From Chaetoderma sp. LZ-2023a (Eukaryota; Mollusca; Caudofoveata; Chaetodermatida; Chaetodermatidae): a stretch of 64,000 bases of DNA. A model generated the notes under the pieces. That model was not told where the DNA came from and made no database searches. It saw only the letters and a program-made list of their open reading frames with translations. The DNA is taken from NCBI GenBank assembly GCA_034401795.1, contig CM067372.1, forward strand, positions 21,325,082 to 21,389,081, in the 5' to 3' direction. Positions 43,812 to 56,200 of this stretch are shown here, one piece after another (position 1 is the stretch's first letter; the number at the start of each line of letters is the position of its first letter). A program made the translations under genes and the position numbers.

Positions 43812-45112
43812 CGAGAGGTGTTCAGTTCATTTTGTCACAAGATTGCACGATTTCTTGCTGCACATTTTTGGTCAATTGTCTCACTCACAATACCTTTTTA
43901 CAAAGCCCACGAGCTTACCGACACACTAGTTTAGTTTGTTAAAAGTTTTCAACATGCCAAGACATAAAATAAGCGAGAGAGCGGATGGTATAATTCTCCA
44001 TCTTTTGAGGAGGGGAATGACGCCGTCACTGATCAAAAATGAAGTTTGAAAGAAAATATCAGTGTCAGTGTGATGACCATTTATCGCGTAACATCGGAAA
44101 AGAACGACAATTGACGAATCTAACACATGGAAAATCTGCTACGTTGAAAATCAGAAGAAGACGAACTGTAGTATCAAAACAAGTGATAGGAAAAGTGAAG
44201 AAAATGATAGCAAGAATTAACCCACCGACACAACGTGAGATGAGCAATCTATTAGGAATTAGTTTGGGATCCGTAAATAACACCATAAACAGTGTTATCA
44301 AGGCAAAACTGAGAAAACAATGTTTGGTTCATAAACTATCCCTAGAGCAGGTTGAAAAGAGGAGGAAGAGGAGCTGGAGGCTGTACCTGAAGCTGTGTGC
44401 GGGGAAGTGGAAAAACTTTGTCACCACAGATGAGGCTATGTTTTATCTAGGTGGAAGCTACGGAAAACGGCGAGTCTGTTATGTTAGGAAAGGACAAATT
44501 GATATGGATAAGTTGAAGTTTGTTAAATGTGACAGTTTCACGCCTGGTTTCATGGTATGGGCAGGCGTTAGTCATTACGGAAAGACCAGTCTTAAATTCA
44601 TTGATCGGAATGTGAAAATCAATGCTGATTATTACATCAAACATGTTTTGAGACCCTTTTTGAAACATGATGTTCCCAAATTATTCCCAGAGTACAAACA
44701 GAAGGACATGGTTTTTCACCAAGTTAGTGCATCCTCTCATACTGCATGAAAGAGCTTTACATACTTAAAGCAGAACAATGTTAAATTCATTAACCCTGAA
44801 GAATGGATGCCGAAGTCATCGGATGCTGCCCCAAAGGACTTTAGTATCTGGGGGATTGTCAAGCCCCGTCTACAGAAGCAGAAAGTTACAAGTCTTAACA
44901 GTCTAAAACGTGCTCTCAACACCGAATGGAAGGCACTAAGTCAAACTGTGATCAATAAAGCCCTTTCTTCTTGGCCTAAGCGCTGTAGACTGATATATCA
45001 TGCTTATCGATCTCAAATTGAACATCTTCTGCAATGAAATTATTTTGTGATAAATTATTGTTGATTAAATACTTATTTGAAATTTGTGACAAAATAAACT
45101 GAACACCTCTCG
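43812..45112 (+). mobile_element. Tc1/mariner-superfamily transposon (DD37D type), 1301 bp, nested in the Polinton
   Basis: Terminal inverted repeats of about 29 bp begin CGAGAGGTGTTCAGTT and end TTTTGTCACAA, with a single C/T mismatch between the two ends. TA flanks both ends (43810-43811 and 45113-45114), the target duplication of this superfamily. It splits the upstream part of the Polinton's polymerase region, so it arrived after the Polinton. One transposase gene fills it. The near-identical ends suggest a fairly recent insertion. Confidence 0.95.
43954..45037 (+). pseudogene. Tc1/mariner DD37D transposase (broken)
   Basis: The N-terminus MPRHKISERADGIILHLLRR leads to a helix-turn-helix, then a frame change near 44035 before MTIYRVTSEKND. 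The catalytic domain has FVTTDEAMFYL with the first Asp at 44429. The second catalytic site reads MVFHQVSASSHTA, where family members have HQDSAPSHT, so the Asp is Val (44723-44725). A TGA stop follows at 44747. WMPKSSDAAPKDFSIWG carries the third Asp (APKD), 37 residues after the second site, counting the stop position. The C-terminus KSWPKRC-like SSWPKRCRLIYH is also typical. Three separate defects make it inactive. Confidence 0.92.
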
Positions 45113-45114
45113 TA

Positions 45115-45430
45115 GAAGAGGTAGGCGTTCATATGGATGGCTTGCCATCCGAGTTGCTACACCTTTGGCCCGTAAGCTGACATTCGTCTCCTCATACAAC
45201 TGACGACTCTCACGGAGCAGCTGTGCTTTCTTGTGAGGGTTCCATGGATCCTCAGAGGTGAGCGCCGGAAACCTCCCTGTCTGTTTTGCTCAGGAGAGTC
45301 GCTTTAGCCACTCCTCGGCATTGGCATGTGCAATCATCTGGAGCAGGTCGGCTTGGCGGGCCTTAGAACAGCCTCTAAGACCGAATTGCTTTGCCATCAC
45401 TCGAAGCTGTGTTACAGTAACCATGATGCA
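45115..45430 (-). pseudogene. Polinton reading frame with SAP-like motif, upstream of PolB
   Basis: On the minus strand MVTVTQLRVMAKQFGLRGCS and KARQADLLQMI resemble a SAP/Rho-N-type helix-extension-helix DNA-binding motif. A charged helical region with HKKAQLLRESRQLYEE follows. It lies just upstream of PolB in the same direction, now separated from it by the nested transposon. It may be the polymerase's own N-terminal extension or a separate small gene. Broken. Confidence 0.55.
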
Positions 45431-45504
45431 AGGTCTAGATTTAGATCTTAAACCTTTCTGACTTACAGTAACCCTGATGCAAGGTCTATATATTAGATCT
45501 TAAA

Positions 45505-45885
45505 CATTTCTGAGTGGCGATCAGTACCTGTGGGTGCTGTATATCCCTGTGGATGCCTGTCTCTAAATGGGTGTTCAGACCCTATTATGTGTGGCGTGCA
45601 GTAGCTGTGGGTGGTGTATATCCCTGTGGATGCCTGTCTCTAAATGGGCGTTCAAACCCTATTATGTGTGGCGATCAGTACCTGTGGGTGGTGTATATCC
45701 CTGTGGATGCCTGTCTCTAAATGGGCGTTCAGACCCTATTATGTGTGGCGATCAGTACTTGTTGGTGGTGTAATCCCTGTGGATGCCTGTCTCTAAATGG
45801 GAGTTCAGACCCTATTATGTGTGGCGATCAGTACCTGTGGGTGGTGTATATCCCTGTGGGGGCCTGTCTCTAAATGCGTGGCATG
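45505..45885 (-). repeat. 77-bp tandem repeat (5 copies) in the Polinton right end
   Basis: CTGTCTCTAAATGGGCGTTC recurs with its first T of TAAATGG at 45564, 45641, 45718, 45794 and 45871, a 76-77-bp period. A single copy of the same unit lies inverted at about 35200-35270 near the left end. The array is therefore an expansion of part of the terminal inverted repeat, on one side only. Confidence 0.92.
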
Positions 45886-46299
45886 ACGCGTTTAAGCTCT
45901 TCCATAACTAAACTGAAGTTTCTCCTGGCACAGACCTTCTTGTAGTTCATTCTGTTGGATTGTTTACGCCCCCCCCCCTCCCCCGCATGCTTTACATAGT
46001 CCACAGTCTATATAAATACCTGCCCCGCATCCTCTGCACGGTTTCGGCTCAACAGCGGCCTTCTGAATCTGAGCATTGTGTGTCGCACACTATTCTCTAA
46101 CACAGTTCCTTAAGCATCGAAAAGGCTTACCTCGCATAAGCCATTTGCATGTGTTATAATGCATGTTTGATAAAGTCTATATCAAGATCTTAAACCTTGG
46201 GCTGATGGGTGTAGGGCCTGGGTATCTTGTATGTATTTGTGGTTCTCCCGAACAATGGGGTCCACACGCGAGTTTTATATTCTTGGCCATGGCCATTTG
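45886..46299. other. Polinton right subterminal region, no gene recognised
   Basis: A C-rich run at 45970-45985, the complement of a G-quadruplex-type tract, and otherwise no coding evidence. Confidence 0.5.
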
Positions 46300-46398
46300 T
46301 CTAAATGGAAATCCAGTTGTCTAAATGGAAATCCAGTTGAGGGAGGGAAATCCAGTTGAGGGAGGTGATCAGGGAGATGATATTTTTCTACTGCCGGC
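46300..46398 (-). repeat. Polinton right terminal inverted repeat
   Basis: It contains GTCTAAATGGAAATCCAGTT twice and AAATCCAGTTGAGGGAGG twice, short internal duplications not seen on the left, then TATTTTTCTACTGCCGG at the very end. It matches the left end in complement. Confidence 0.88.
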
Positions 46399-46408
46399 TA
46401 GTAGTATA

Positions 46409-47882
46409 ATCTCCTTTCCTCCTCCATCCCGACTCCTTTCCATGTTGGCATACCATTCACTTTCACTCATCCATGTGCTCTAATGGATTTCTAACATAAA
46501 TACATATAGGCCTATGTTAATCAATGTTGTTTTATTATTATAAGTCCAATGTAACGTATGTATGAGAGCACAAAAATCGGTGCATTTATTGCTTAAATAA
46601 ATAGGACGAATTTGTATAGGGTCGAAATGTCCTAAATACGTACGCCCATGTATAGTACATTCGAAGCTAATTTTTAATCATGCGTGGAGGGCATTCTGGT
46701 AAATCCAGTCCACGAGATTCACAACAACGCATCTGCCCATTGTCAGTGATATCCGCGAACATTATTGCATCTTTTACCGTGGCCTACGCCATTAAATAGT
46801 TGCACTAGTCCAATAACGTTATAAGATTTGCACCGACGTATCGTGCTATTTGGGGAAATACAAACAACTTCATGGTAACTATGACGTCATAATGAAATGT
46901 CGTCCGCTAGAATTTTTAGATCGCGTTTATCCAGACACAGGCTACAAAAAACGGGAATTAATGCATGTCTGCGAGTATATACATAAATGTACTTTCCATC
47001 CGGGTGCGAATCGCGTGGCACCCGGGCTTAAATTTCCTGCTATCAGCGCTAAATACATACGACATTGACATTGACAACAACGACTTTCCATGGCCATGAG
47101 CATTAACAATAATACGAGACAGGGAACCAAACATATTGCATTTACAGACGCATAAAATAGGAATAAATAAAGCTTGTATCTGGTCCGCATCAGACGATTG
47201 AACCATTGTACATTCTGAAGTAAATGTACGCTATTTCGTGATAACAATAGGCCCCCCTATCACACAAATTTTGGACATTGAAAATGCGCAGTGGGTTGCC
47301 CTAAAATAACTAGGGGAACATACGCATAATGAAGAACCAAATCCCATAATGCAACGGGGGCCCATGAAGAAACCACAAAAGCTATATCATAAGCCGAAAC
47401 CGGAACCGAAAAAAACCTCGCTACCGGAAACGAAGTTTTCTCAGTCGCATGGTATATTATGTATTTTAGCCTGGCTCCCTGTCTCATTTTCGGTTGATTT
47501 TTCCTCATTACACGTACGTACATGTTATTTATATACGCTCACTGCGTTCGCGATGGCTTCGCGTTTCGCGCGCAGCCATCGCTCACTGCGTTCGCTATTA
47601 ACCTCCTCCACTCAAGATACGTCAAATGCTTTGAATTTTAAGAAATACTTTACAGTAAGTTTTCCTGTTCTGGTGAATATTTTTAAATGAATTTTCCTGG
47701 AAGCGGTATATGGAACTTCAAGTTAACTTTGCTAAATCATATTCAGCCACATTTGCACGGAAGTCTGTGATTAATATATACATGCTGATGCTGATATATT
47801 TCCAGCAGATCTGATGGCAAAACCTACATGTTTAGGATAATGACTGTATGCGTATCAATCCCGCTACGAGTTAAAGGCAAGA
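46409..47882. other. Intergenic between Polinton and the large satellite, no gene recognised
   Basis: About 1.5 kb. Plus frames at 46850-47068 and 47349-47690 and shadow frames at 46942-47247 have no domain. CGCTCACTGCGTTCGC occurs twice (47538 and 47579) around GCGATGGCTTCGCG and CGCAGCCATCGC, giving a small foldback at about 47538-47596. Confidence 0.5.
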
Positions 47883-50800
47883 GCCGCCCTTCTTCAGAGA
47901 TTGCCTACCACCGTCTCCGTCAGAGATTATCTACCCCACCCCTTCCGTCAGAGAGTATCTAACACCCCCACCTTTCCGTCAGAGACTATCTACACCAACC
48001 TTCTGTCAGAGATTATCTACTCTGGTCTTCCATCAGAGATTATCTACCCTCGCCTTCCATCAGAGATTATCTACACTCGCCATTATTCAGACATTGCGTA
48101 CCATCGCAGGGCTCCAATTGTTACCATACCACGTCTGTCTTCAAAGATTGCGTGCCGTTGCCTTTCATCGGAGATTGCATACCCTCGACCTTCATCGGAG
48201 ATTGCATACCTGCTCCCTCCGTCAGAGATTATCTGCCCTCACCCTCCCGCATAGATTGCATACCTTCTCCATTCGTCAGAGATTATGTACCATCGCCTTT
48301 TGTCAGAGATTGCATAGCCTCGCCCTTCGTCAGAGATTATCTACCCTCGCCCTCCATCAGAGATTGCATACCTTCGGTCTCCATCAGAGATTATCTACCC
48401 TCGCCCTTTGTCAGAGATTATCTACCCTTGTCCTCTGTCAGAGATTATCTACAATCGCCCTCTGCCGGAGATTATATACCATCGCCCTCCATCAGAGATT
48501 GCACATACCATCGCCCTCCATCAGAGATTATCTACCCTCACCCTTTGTCAGAGATTATCTGCCCTCGCTCCTTGTCAGAGATTGAATATCTTCGCCCAAC
48601 GTCATAGATTGTCTAACCTCGCCCTTTGTCAGAGATTATCTACCCTCGCCTTTTGTCAGAGATTATCTACTCTCTCGCTCCATCAGAGATTAGCTACCCT
48701 TGCCCTTCATCAGAGATTGCATAACCTCGCCCTCCAGCAGAGATTATCTACCCCCACCATTTGTCAGAGATTATCTACAATCGCCCTCTGCCTGAGATTA
48801 TATACCATCGCCCTCCATCAGAGATTGCACACCATCGCCCTCCATCAGAGATTATCTACCTTCACTCGTTGTCAGAGACTATCTACCATCGCCCTCCATC
48901 AGAGATTGCATACCCTCGCCCTTCACCAGAGATTATCTACCCTTGCCCTCCATCAGTAATTGCATATCTTCGTCATCCATCAGAGATTATCTACCCTCAC
49001 CCTTTGTCAGAGATTAGCTAGCATCGCCTTCTGCCAGAGATTATCTATCCACGCCCTCCGTCAGAGATTGCATACCCTCACCTTTTGACAGAGATTATCT
49101 ACCCTCGCCCTTTGGTAGAGATTATCTACCCTCTCCCTCCATCAGAGATTAGCTACCCTTAGCCCTTCATCAGAGATTGCATAACCTCACCCTCCATCAG
49201 AGATTATCTACCCTCACCATTTGTCAGAGATTATCTACAATCGCCCTCTGCCAGAGATTATATACCATCGCCCTCCATCAGAGATTGCACACCATCGCCC
49301 TCCTTCTGAGATTATTTACCCTCACCGTTTGTCAGAGATTATCTACCCTCACTCGTTGTCAGAGATTTTCTACCCTCGCCCTCCGTCAGAGATTACATAT
49401 CCTCGCCCTTCATCATAGATTATCTACCCACGCCCTCCGTCAGATATTGCATACCTTCACCATCCATCAGAGATTATCTACCCTCACCCTTTGTCAGAGA
49501 TTATCTACGCTCACCCTTTGTCAGAGATTATCTACCCTCGCCCTCCATCGGAGATTGCATACCCTCGCCCTTCACCAGAGATTATCTACCCTCGCCCTCC
49601 GTCAGAGATTATCTACCCTCGCCCTCTGTCAGAGATTATCTACACTCGTCCTTTGTCAGAGATGATCTACCCTCACCCGTTGTCAGAGATTATCTACCAT
49701 CGCCCTTCGCCCGAGATTGCATAAACTCGCCCACCATCAGAGATTATCTACCCTCGCCCTTTGTCAGAGATTATCTACCATCGCTCTTTGTCAGAGATTA
49801 TCTACCCTTGTCTTCCATCAGATATTGCATGTCTTCGCCCTCCGTCAAAGATTATCTGGCCTCGCAGTTTGTCAGAGATTATCTACCGTCGCCCTTTGTC
49901 AGAGATTATCTACCCTCTCCCTCCATCAGAGATTAGCTACCCTTGCCCTCTGTCTGAGATTATCTACATTCGTCCTCTGTGATTATATACCATCACCATC
50001 CACCAGAGATTGCATAACCTTGCCCTCCAGTAGAGATTATCTACCCTCACCATTTGTCAGAGAGTATCTGCAATCGCCCTCTGCCAGAGATTATATACCA
50101 TCGCCCTCTATCAGAGATTGCACACCATCGACCTCCGTCAGAGATTATCTACCTTCACTCGTTGTCAGAGATTATCTACCATCGCCCTCCATCAGAGATT
50201 GCATACACTCGCCCTTCGCCAGAGATTATCTACCATTGCCCTACATCAGAGATTGCATACCTTCGTCATCCATCAGAGATTATCTACCCTCACCCTTTGT
50301 CAGAGATTATCTAGCCTCGCCTTCTGCCAGAGATTATCTATCCATGCCCTCCGTCAGAGATTGCAAACGTTCACCTTTTGTCAGAGATTATCTACCCTCG
50401 CCCTTTGGTAGAGATTATCTACCCTCTCCCTCCATCAGAGATTAGCTACCCTTGTCCTTCATCAGAGATTGCATAACCTCACCCTCCAGCAGAGATTATC
50501 TACCCTCACCATTTGTCAGAGATTATCTACAATCGCCCTCTGCCAGAGATAATATACCATCGCCCTCCATCGGAGATTGCACACCATCGCCCTCCGTCAG
50601 AGATTATCTACCCTCGTCCTTTGTCAGAGATTATCTACCCTCACTTGTTGTCAGAGATTATCTACCGTCGCCCTCCGTCCTAGATTGCATACCCTCGCCC
50701 TTCATCAGAGATTATCTACCCTCGCCCTCCGTCAGGGATTGCATACCTTCACCATCCATCAGAGATTATCTACCCTCACCCTTTGTCAGAGATTATCTAC

Positions 50801-53270
50801 CCTCACCGTTTGTCAGAGATTATCTACCCTCGCCCTTCATCGGAGATTGCATACACTCGCCCTACACAAGAGATTATCTACCCTCGCCCTCCGTCCGAGA
50901 TTGCATACCTTCGCCATCCATCAGAGACTATCTACCCTCAGCCTTTGTCAGAGATTATCTACCCTCGCCCTTTGTCAGAGATTATCTACCCTCTCTCTCC
51001 AGAAGAGAGTGCATACCTTCGCCATCTATCAGAAATTTTCTGCCCTCAACCTTTATCAGAGATTATCTACCTTCGCCCTCCGTCAGAGATTATCTACCCT
51101 CGTCCTTTGTCAGAGATTATCTACCCTCACCCGTTGTCAGAGTTTATCTACCCTCGTCCTTCGTCAGAGATTGCATACACTCGCCCTACGTAAAAGATTA
51201 TCTACCCTCGCCCTCCATCAGAAATTATCTACTGTCACCCTTTGTCAGAGATTATCTACCATCGCCCTTCGCCCGAGATTGCTTAAAGTCGCCCACCATC
51301 AGAGATTATCTACCCTCGCCATTTGTCAGAGATTATCTACCTCGCCCTTTGTCAGAGATTATCTACCCTCTCCCTCCATCAAAGATTAGCTACCCTTGCC
51401 GTCTGTCTGAGTTATCTGCAATCGTCCTCTGTGATTATAGATCATAGATTTCACACCATCGCCCTCCGTCAGAGATAATCTACGCTCGCTCTTTGTCAGA
51501 GATTATCTACCATCGCCCTCCGGCAGAGATTGCATAAGCTCGCTCAGCATCAGAGATTAACTGCCCTCACCATTTGTCGGAGATTATCTACCCTCATCCT
51601 CCATCAGAGATTGGATACCCTCGCCATCCGTCAGAGATTGTCCAGCCTCGTCCTCCGTCAGAGATTATCTACCTTCGCCATCTGCCAGAGATTATCTGTC
51701 CATGCCTTCCGTCAGAGATTACATCCCCTCACCTTTTGTCAGAGATTATTTACCCTCGCCCTTTGCCAGAGTTTATCTACCCCCTCCCTCCATCGGCGAT
51801 TATCTATCCTTGCCCTTCATCAGAGATTGCATAACCTCACCTTCCAGCAGAGATATCTACCCTCACCATTTGTCAGAGATTATCTACAATCGCCCTCTGC
51901 CAGAGATTATATACCATCGCCATCCGACGGAAATTTATACCCTCGCCCTCCATCAAGGATTATCTACTTTCACCCTCCGCCAGGGATTGCATAAACTCGC
52001 CCACCATAAGAGATTATCTACACTCGTCCTTTGTCAGGGATTATCTACCCTCATTCATTGTCAGAGATTATCTACCCTCGCACTTCGTCAGAGATTGCAT
52101 GTACTCGCCCTACATAAAAGATTATCTACCCTCGCCCTCCATCAGAGATTATCTACCCTCACCCTTTGTCAGCGATTATCTACCATCACACACCCCCGCC
52201 AGAGATTGCATAAGCTCGCCCACCATCAGAGATTATCTACCCTCGCCCTTTGTCAGTGATTATCTACCCTCGCTCATTGTCAGAGATTATCTACCCTCGC
52301 TCTCCATCAGAGATTGCATGTTTTCGCGCTTCGTCAGAGATTATGTATCCGAGCCCTTCGTCAGAGATGATCTATCCTCGCCCTCCCTCATAGATTGCAT
52401 ACCCTCTCCAATCATCAGAGATTATATTCCCTCGCTCTTTGTCAGCGATAATCTACCCTCGCTCTCCATCGGAGATTACATGTTTCGCCCTTCATCAGAG
52501 ATTGTCCACCCTCGTCCTCCGTCAGAGATTATCTACCCTCACCTTCTGCCAGAGATTATCTATCCCCGCCCTCCATCAGAGTTTGCATCCCCTCACCTTT
52601 TGTCAGAGAATATCTACCCTCGCCCTCCGTCAGAGATTGCATACCCTCGACCGTCGTCAGAGATTGCATACATTCGCCAGCTGTCAGAGATTATCTACCC
52701 TCGCCCTTTGTCAGAGATTATCTACCCTCTCCCTCCATCAGAGATTATCTACCCTCGCCCTCCGTCTGAGATTGTATACCCTCGACCTTCATCAGAGATT
52801 GCCTACATTGGCCCTCTGTCAGAGATTATCTACCCTCGCCCCTTGTCAGAGATTTTCTACCCTCTCCATCCAGCAGAGATTATCTAGCCTCACCATTTGT
52901 CAGAGATTATCTACAATCGCCCTCTGCTAGAGATTATATACCATCGCCCTCCATCAGAGATTGCACATCATCACCATCCATCAGAGATTATCTACCCTCG
53001 TCATTTGTCAGAGATTATCTACCCCTCTCCCTCCATCAGAGATTATCTACCCTCGCCCTCCGTCTGAGATTGCATACCCTCGACCTTCGTCAGAGATTGC
53101 ATACCTTCGCCATCCATCAGAGATTATCTACCCTCACCCTTTGTTAGAGATTATCTACCCTCACCATTTGCCAGAGATTATCTACAATCGCCCTCTGCCA
53201 GAGATTATATACCATTGCCCTCCATCAGAGATTATCTACCCTCTCCCTCCAGCAGAGATTATCTACCCTC

Positions 53271-54989
53271 ACCATTTGTCAGAGATTATCTACCCTCACC
53301 CTTTGTCAGAGATTATCTACCCTCGCCCTCCATCAGAGATTGCATACCCTCGCCCTTCATCAAGGATTATCTACCATCGCCCTCCGCCAGGGATTGCATA
53401 AACTCACCCACCTTCAGAGATTATCTACACTCGTCCATTGTCAGAGATTATCTACCCTCACTCGTTGTAAGAGTTTATCTACCATTGTCCTCCATCAGAG
53501 ATTATCTACCCTCACCTTTTGTCAGAGATTATCTACCCTCACCCTTCGTCAGAGATTATCTACCCTCGCCCTCCATCAGAGATTCCATACCCTCGCCCTT
53601 CATCAAGGATTATCTACCATCGCCCTCCGCCAGGGATTGCATAAACTCGCCCACCATCAGAGATTATCTACACTCGTCCATTTGTCAGAGATTATCTACC
53701 CTCGCCCTTTGGTAAAGATTATCTACCCTCGCCCTCCGTCGGAGATTACAAATTCGCCCTCAGGAATTATCTACTCTTGCCCTTCGTCAGAGATTGCATA
53801 CACTCGGCCACCATCAGGGATTATCTACCCTCACCTTTTGGCGAAGATTTTCGACCCTCGTCCTCCGTCAGAGATTAATTACCCCCGGCTTTTGTCAGAG
53901 ATTATCTACCCTCGCCCTCCCTCAGAGATTGCATCCCCTTACCTTTTGTCGGAGAGTATCTACCCTCGCCCTCCGTCAGAGATTGCATACATTCGCCCTC
54001 TGTCAGAGATTATCTACCCTCGCCCTTTGTCAGAGATTATCTACCCTCGCCCTCCGTCTGAGATTGCATACCCTCGACCTTCGGCAGAGATTGCATACAT
54101 TCGCCCTCTGTCACAGATTATCTACCCTCACCATTTGTCAGAGATTATCTACCCTCACCCTTTGTCAGAGATTATCTACCCTCGCCCTCCATCAGAGATT
54201 GCATACCCTCGCCCTTCATCAAGGATTATCTACCATCGCCCTCCGCCAGGGATTGCATAAACTCGCCCACCTTCAGAGATTATCTACACTCGTCCATTGT
54301 CAGAGATTATCTACCCTCACTCGTTGTAAGAGTTTATCTACCATTGTCCTCCATCAGAGATTATCTACCCTCACCTTTTGTCAGAGATTATCTACCCTCA
54401 CCCTTCGTCAGAGATTATCTACCCTCGCCCTCCATCAGAGATTCCATACCCTCGCCCTTCATCAAGGATTATCTACCATCGCCCTCCGCCAGGGATTGCA
54501 TAAACTCGCCCACCATCAGAGATTATCTACACTCGTCCATTTGTCAGAGATTATCTACCCTCGCCCTTTGGTAAAGATTATCTACCCTCGCCCTCCGTCG
54601 GAGATTACAAATTCGCCCTCAGGAATTATCTACTCTTGCCCTTCGTCAGAGATTGCATACACTCGGCCACCATCAGGGATTATCTACCCTCACCTTTTGG
54701 CGAAGATTTTCGACCCTCGTCCTCCGTCAGAGATTAATTACCCCCGGCTTTTGTCAGAGATTATCTACCCTCGCCCTCCCTCAGAGATTGCATCCCCTTA
54801 CCTTTTGTCGGAGAGTATCTACCCTCGCCCTCCGTCAGAGATTGCATACATTCGCCCTCTGTCAGAGATTATCTACCCTCGCCCTTTGTCAGAGATTATC
54901 TACCCTCGCCCTCCGTCTGAGATTGCATACCCTCGACCTTCGGCAGAGATTGCATACATTCGCCCTCTGTCACAGATTATCTACCCTCG
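53271..54989. repeat. 859-bp tandem duplication within array 4
   Basis: 53271-54129 and 54130-54988 agree almost base for base at an offset of 859 bp, including rare variants (AATTACCCCCGGCTTTTGTC, TTTTGGCGAAGATTTTCGAC). An offset of 859 is five short of 32 units, so the duplicated block carried its own small deletions. A more diverged third relative covers about 55350-55745. Confidence 0.93.
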
Positions 54990-55799
54990 CCCCTTGTCAG
55001 AGATTATCTACCCTCTCCCTCCAGCAGAGATTCTCTACCCTCACCATTTGTCAGAGATTATCTACAAATATATACCATCGCCCTCCATCAGAGATTGCAC
55101 ATCATCACCCTCCATCAGAGATTATCTACCCTCGTCATTTGTCAGAGATTACCTACCCCTCTCCCTCCATCATAGATTATCTACCCTCGCCCTCCGTCTG
55201 AGATTGCATACCCTCGAACTTCGTCAGAGATTGCATACCTTCGCCATCCATCAGAGATTATCTACCCTCACCCTTTGTCAGAGATTATCTACCCTTACCA
55301 TTTGCCAGAGATTATCTACAATCGCCCTCTGCCAGAGATTATCTACCCTGCACTCCGTCAGAGATTGCATACCCTCGCCCTCCATCAAGGATTATCTACC
55401 ATCGCCCTCCGCCAGGGATTGCATAAACTCGCCCACCATCAGAGATTATCTACACCCGTCCATTGTCAGAGATTTTCTACCCTCACTCGTTGTCAGAGAT
55501 TATCTACCCTTGCCCTCTTTCAAGGATTATCTACCCTCACCATTTGTCAGAGATTATCTACCCTCGCCCTTTGGTAAAGATTATCTACCCTCGCCCTCCG
55601 TCAGAGATAGCATACCCTCGCCCTCAGGGATTATCTACTCTTGCCCTTCGTCAGAGATTGCATACACTCGGCCACCATCAGAGATTATCTACCCTCACCT
55701 TTGGCGAAGATTTTCGACCCTCGTCCTCCGTCAGAGATTAATTACCCCTGGCTTTTGTCAGAGATTATCTACCCTCGCTCTCCGTCAGAGATTCCATAC

Positions 55800-56200
55800 C
55801 CTCGCCTTTTGTCAGAGGTTATCTACCCACGCCCTCTGGCAGAGAATGCATACCCACGCCTTTTGTCAGAGGTTATCTACCCCTCGCCCTCTGTCAGAGA
55901 TTGCATACCCTCAGCTTTTGTCAGAGATTATCTACCCTCGCCCTCCGGCAGAGATTGTATACCTTCGCCTTTTGTCAGAGGTTATCTACCCACGCCCTCT
56001 GGCAGAGAATGCATACCCACGCCTTTTGTCAGAGGTTATCTACCCACGCCCTCTGGCAGAGAATGCATACCCACGCCTTTTGTCAGAGGTTATCTACCCC
56101 TCGCCCTCTGTCAGAGATTGCATACCCTCAGCTTTTGTCAGAGATTATCTACCCTCGCCCTCCGGCAGAGATTGTATACCTTCGCCTTTTGTCAGAGATT
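55800..56200. repeat. Short higher-order duplications within array 4
   Basis: ACGCCCTCTGGCAGAGAATG with CATACCCACGCC and TTTTGTCAGAGGTTATCTAC recurs at about 55829, 55992 and 56046. The segment 55860-55990 is repeated at about 56075-56195. These are blocks of several 27-bp units copied together. Confidence 0.85.

Larger units (their letters stand above)
35025..46398. mobile_element. Polinton (Maverick) fossil, about 11.4 kb including a nested Tc1/mariner
   Basis: Inverted ends begin CCGGTAGTAGAAAAATA (left) and, in complement, CCGGCAGTAGAAAAATA (right). Both run into CACCTCCCTCAACTGGATTT. The 10-bp direct repeat TAGTAGTATA lies immediately outside each end (35015-35024 and 46399-46408), a candidate target duplication longer than the 6 bp usual for Polintons. 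Inside are a protein-primed PolB (minus), a retroviral-type integrase (plus) and putative virion genes. I recognise neither the packaging ATPase nor the cysteine protease. Without the nested transposon it is about 10.1 kb, shorter than the usual 15-20 kb. It is broken, with more than ten breaks spread over its genes. Ends still align well, so it is of intermediate rather than great age. Confidence 0.9.

Noticed and set aside
35025-46398. Retrovirus or LTR retrotransposon, because of the integrase
   Set aside because: No reverse transcriptase or LTRs; PolB and long inverted ends identify a Polinton.
46975-47050. Possible tRNA or tRNA-derived SINE around GGTGCGAATCGCGTGGCACC
   Set aside because: There is a short foldback and a B-box-like GTGCGAATCGC, but no A box or cloverleaf could be drawn.
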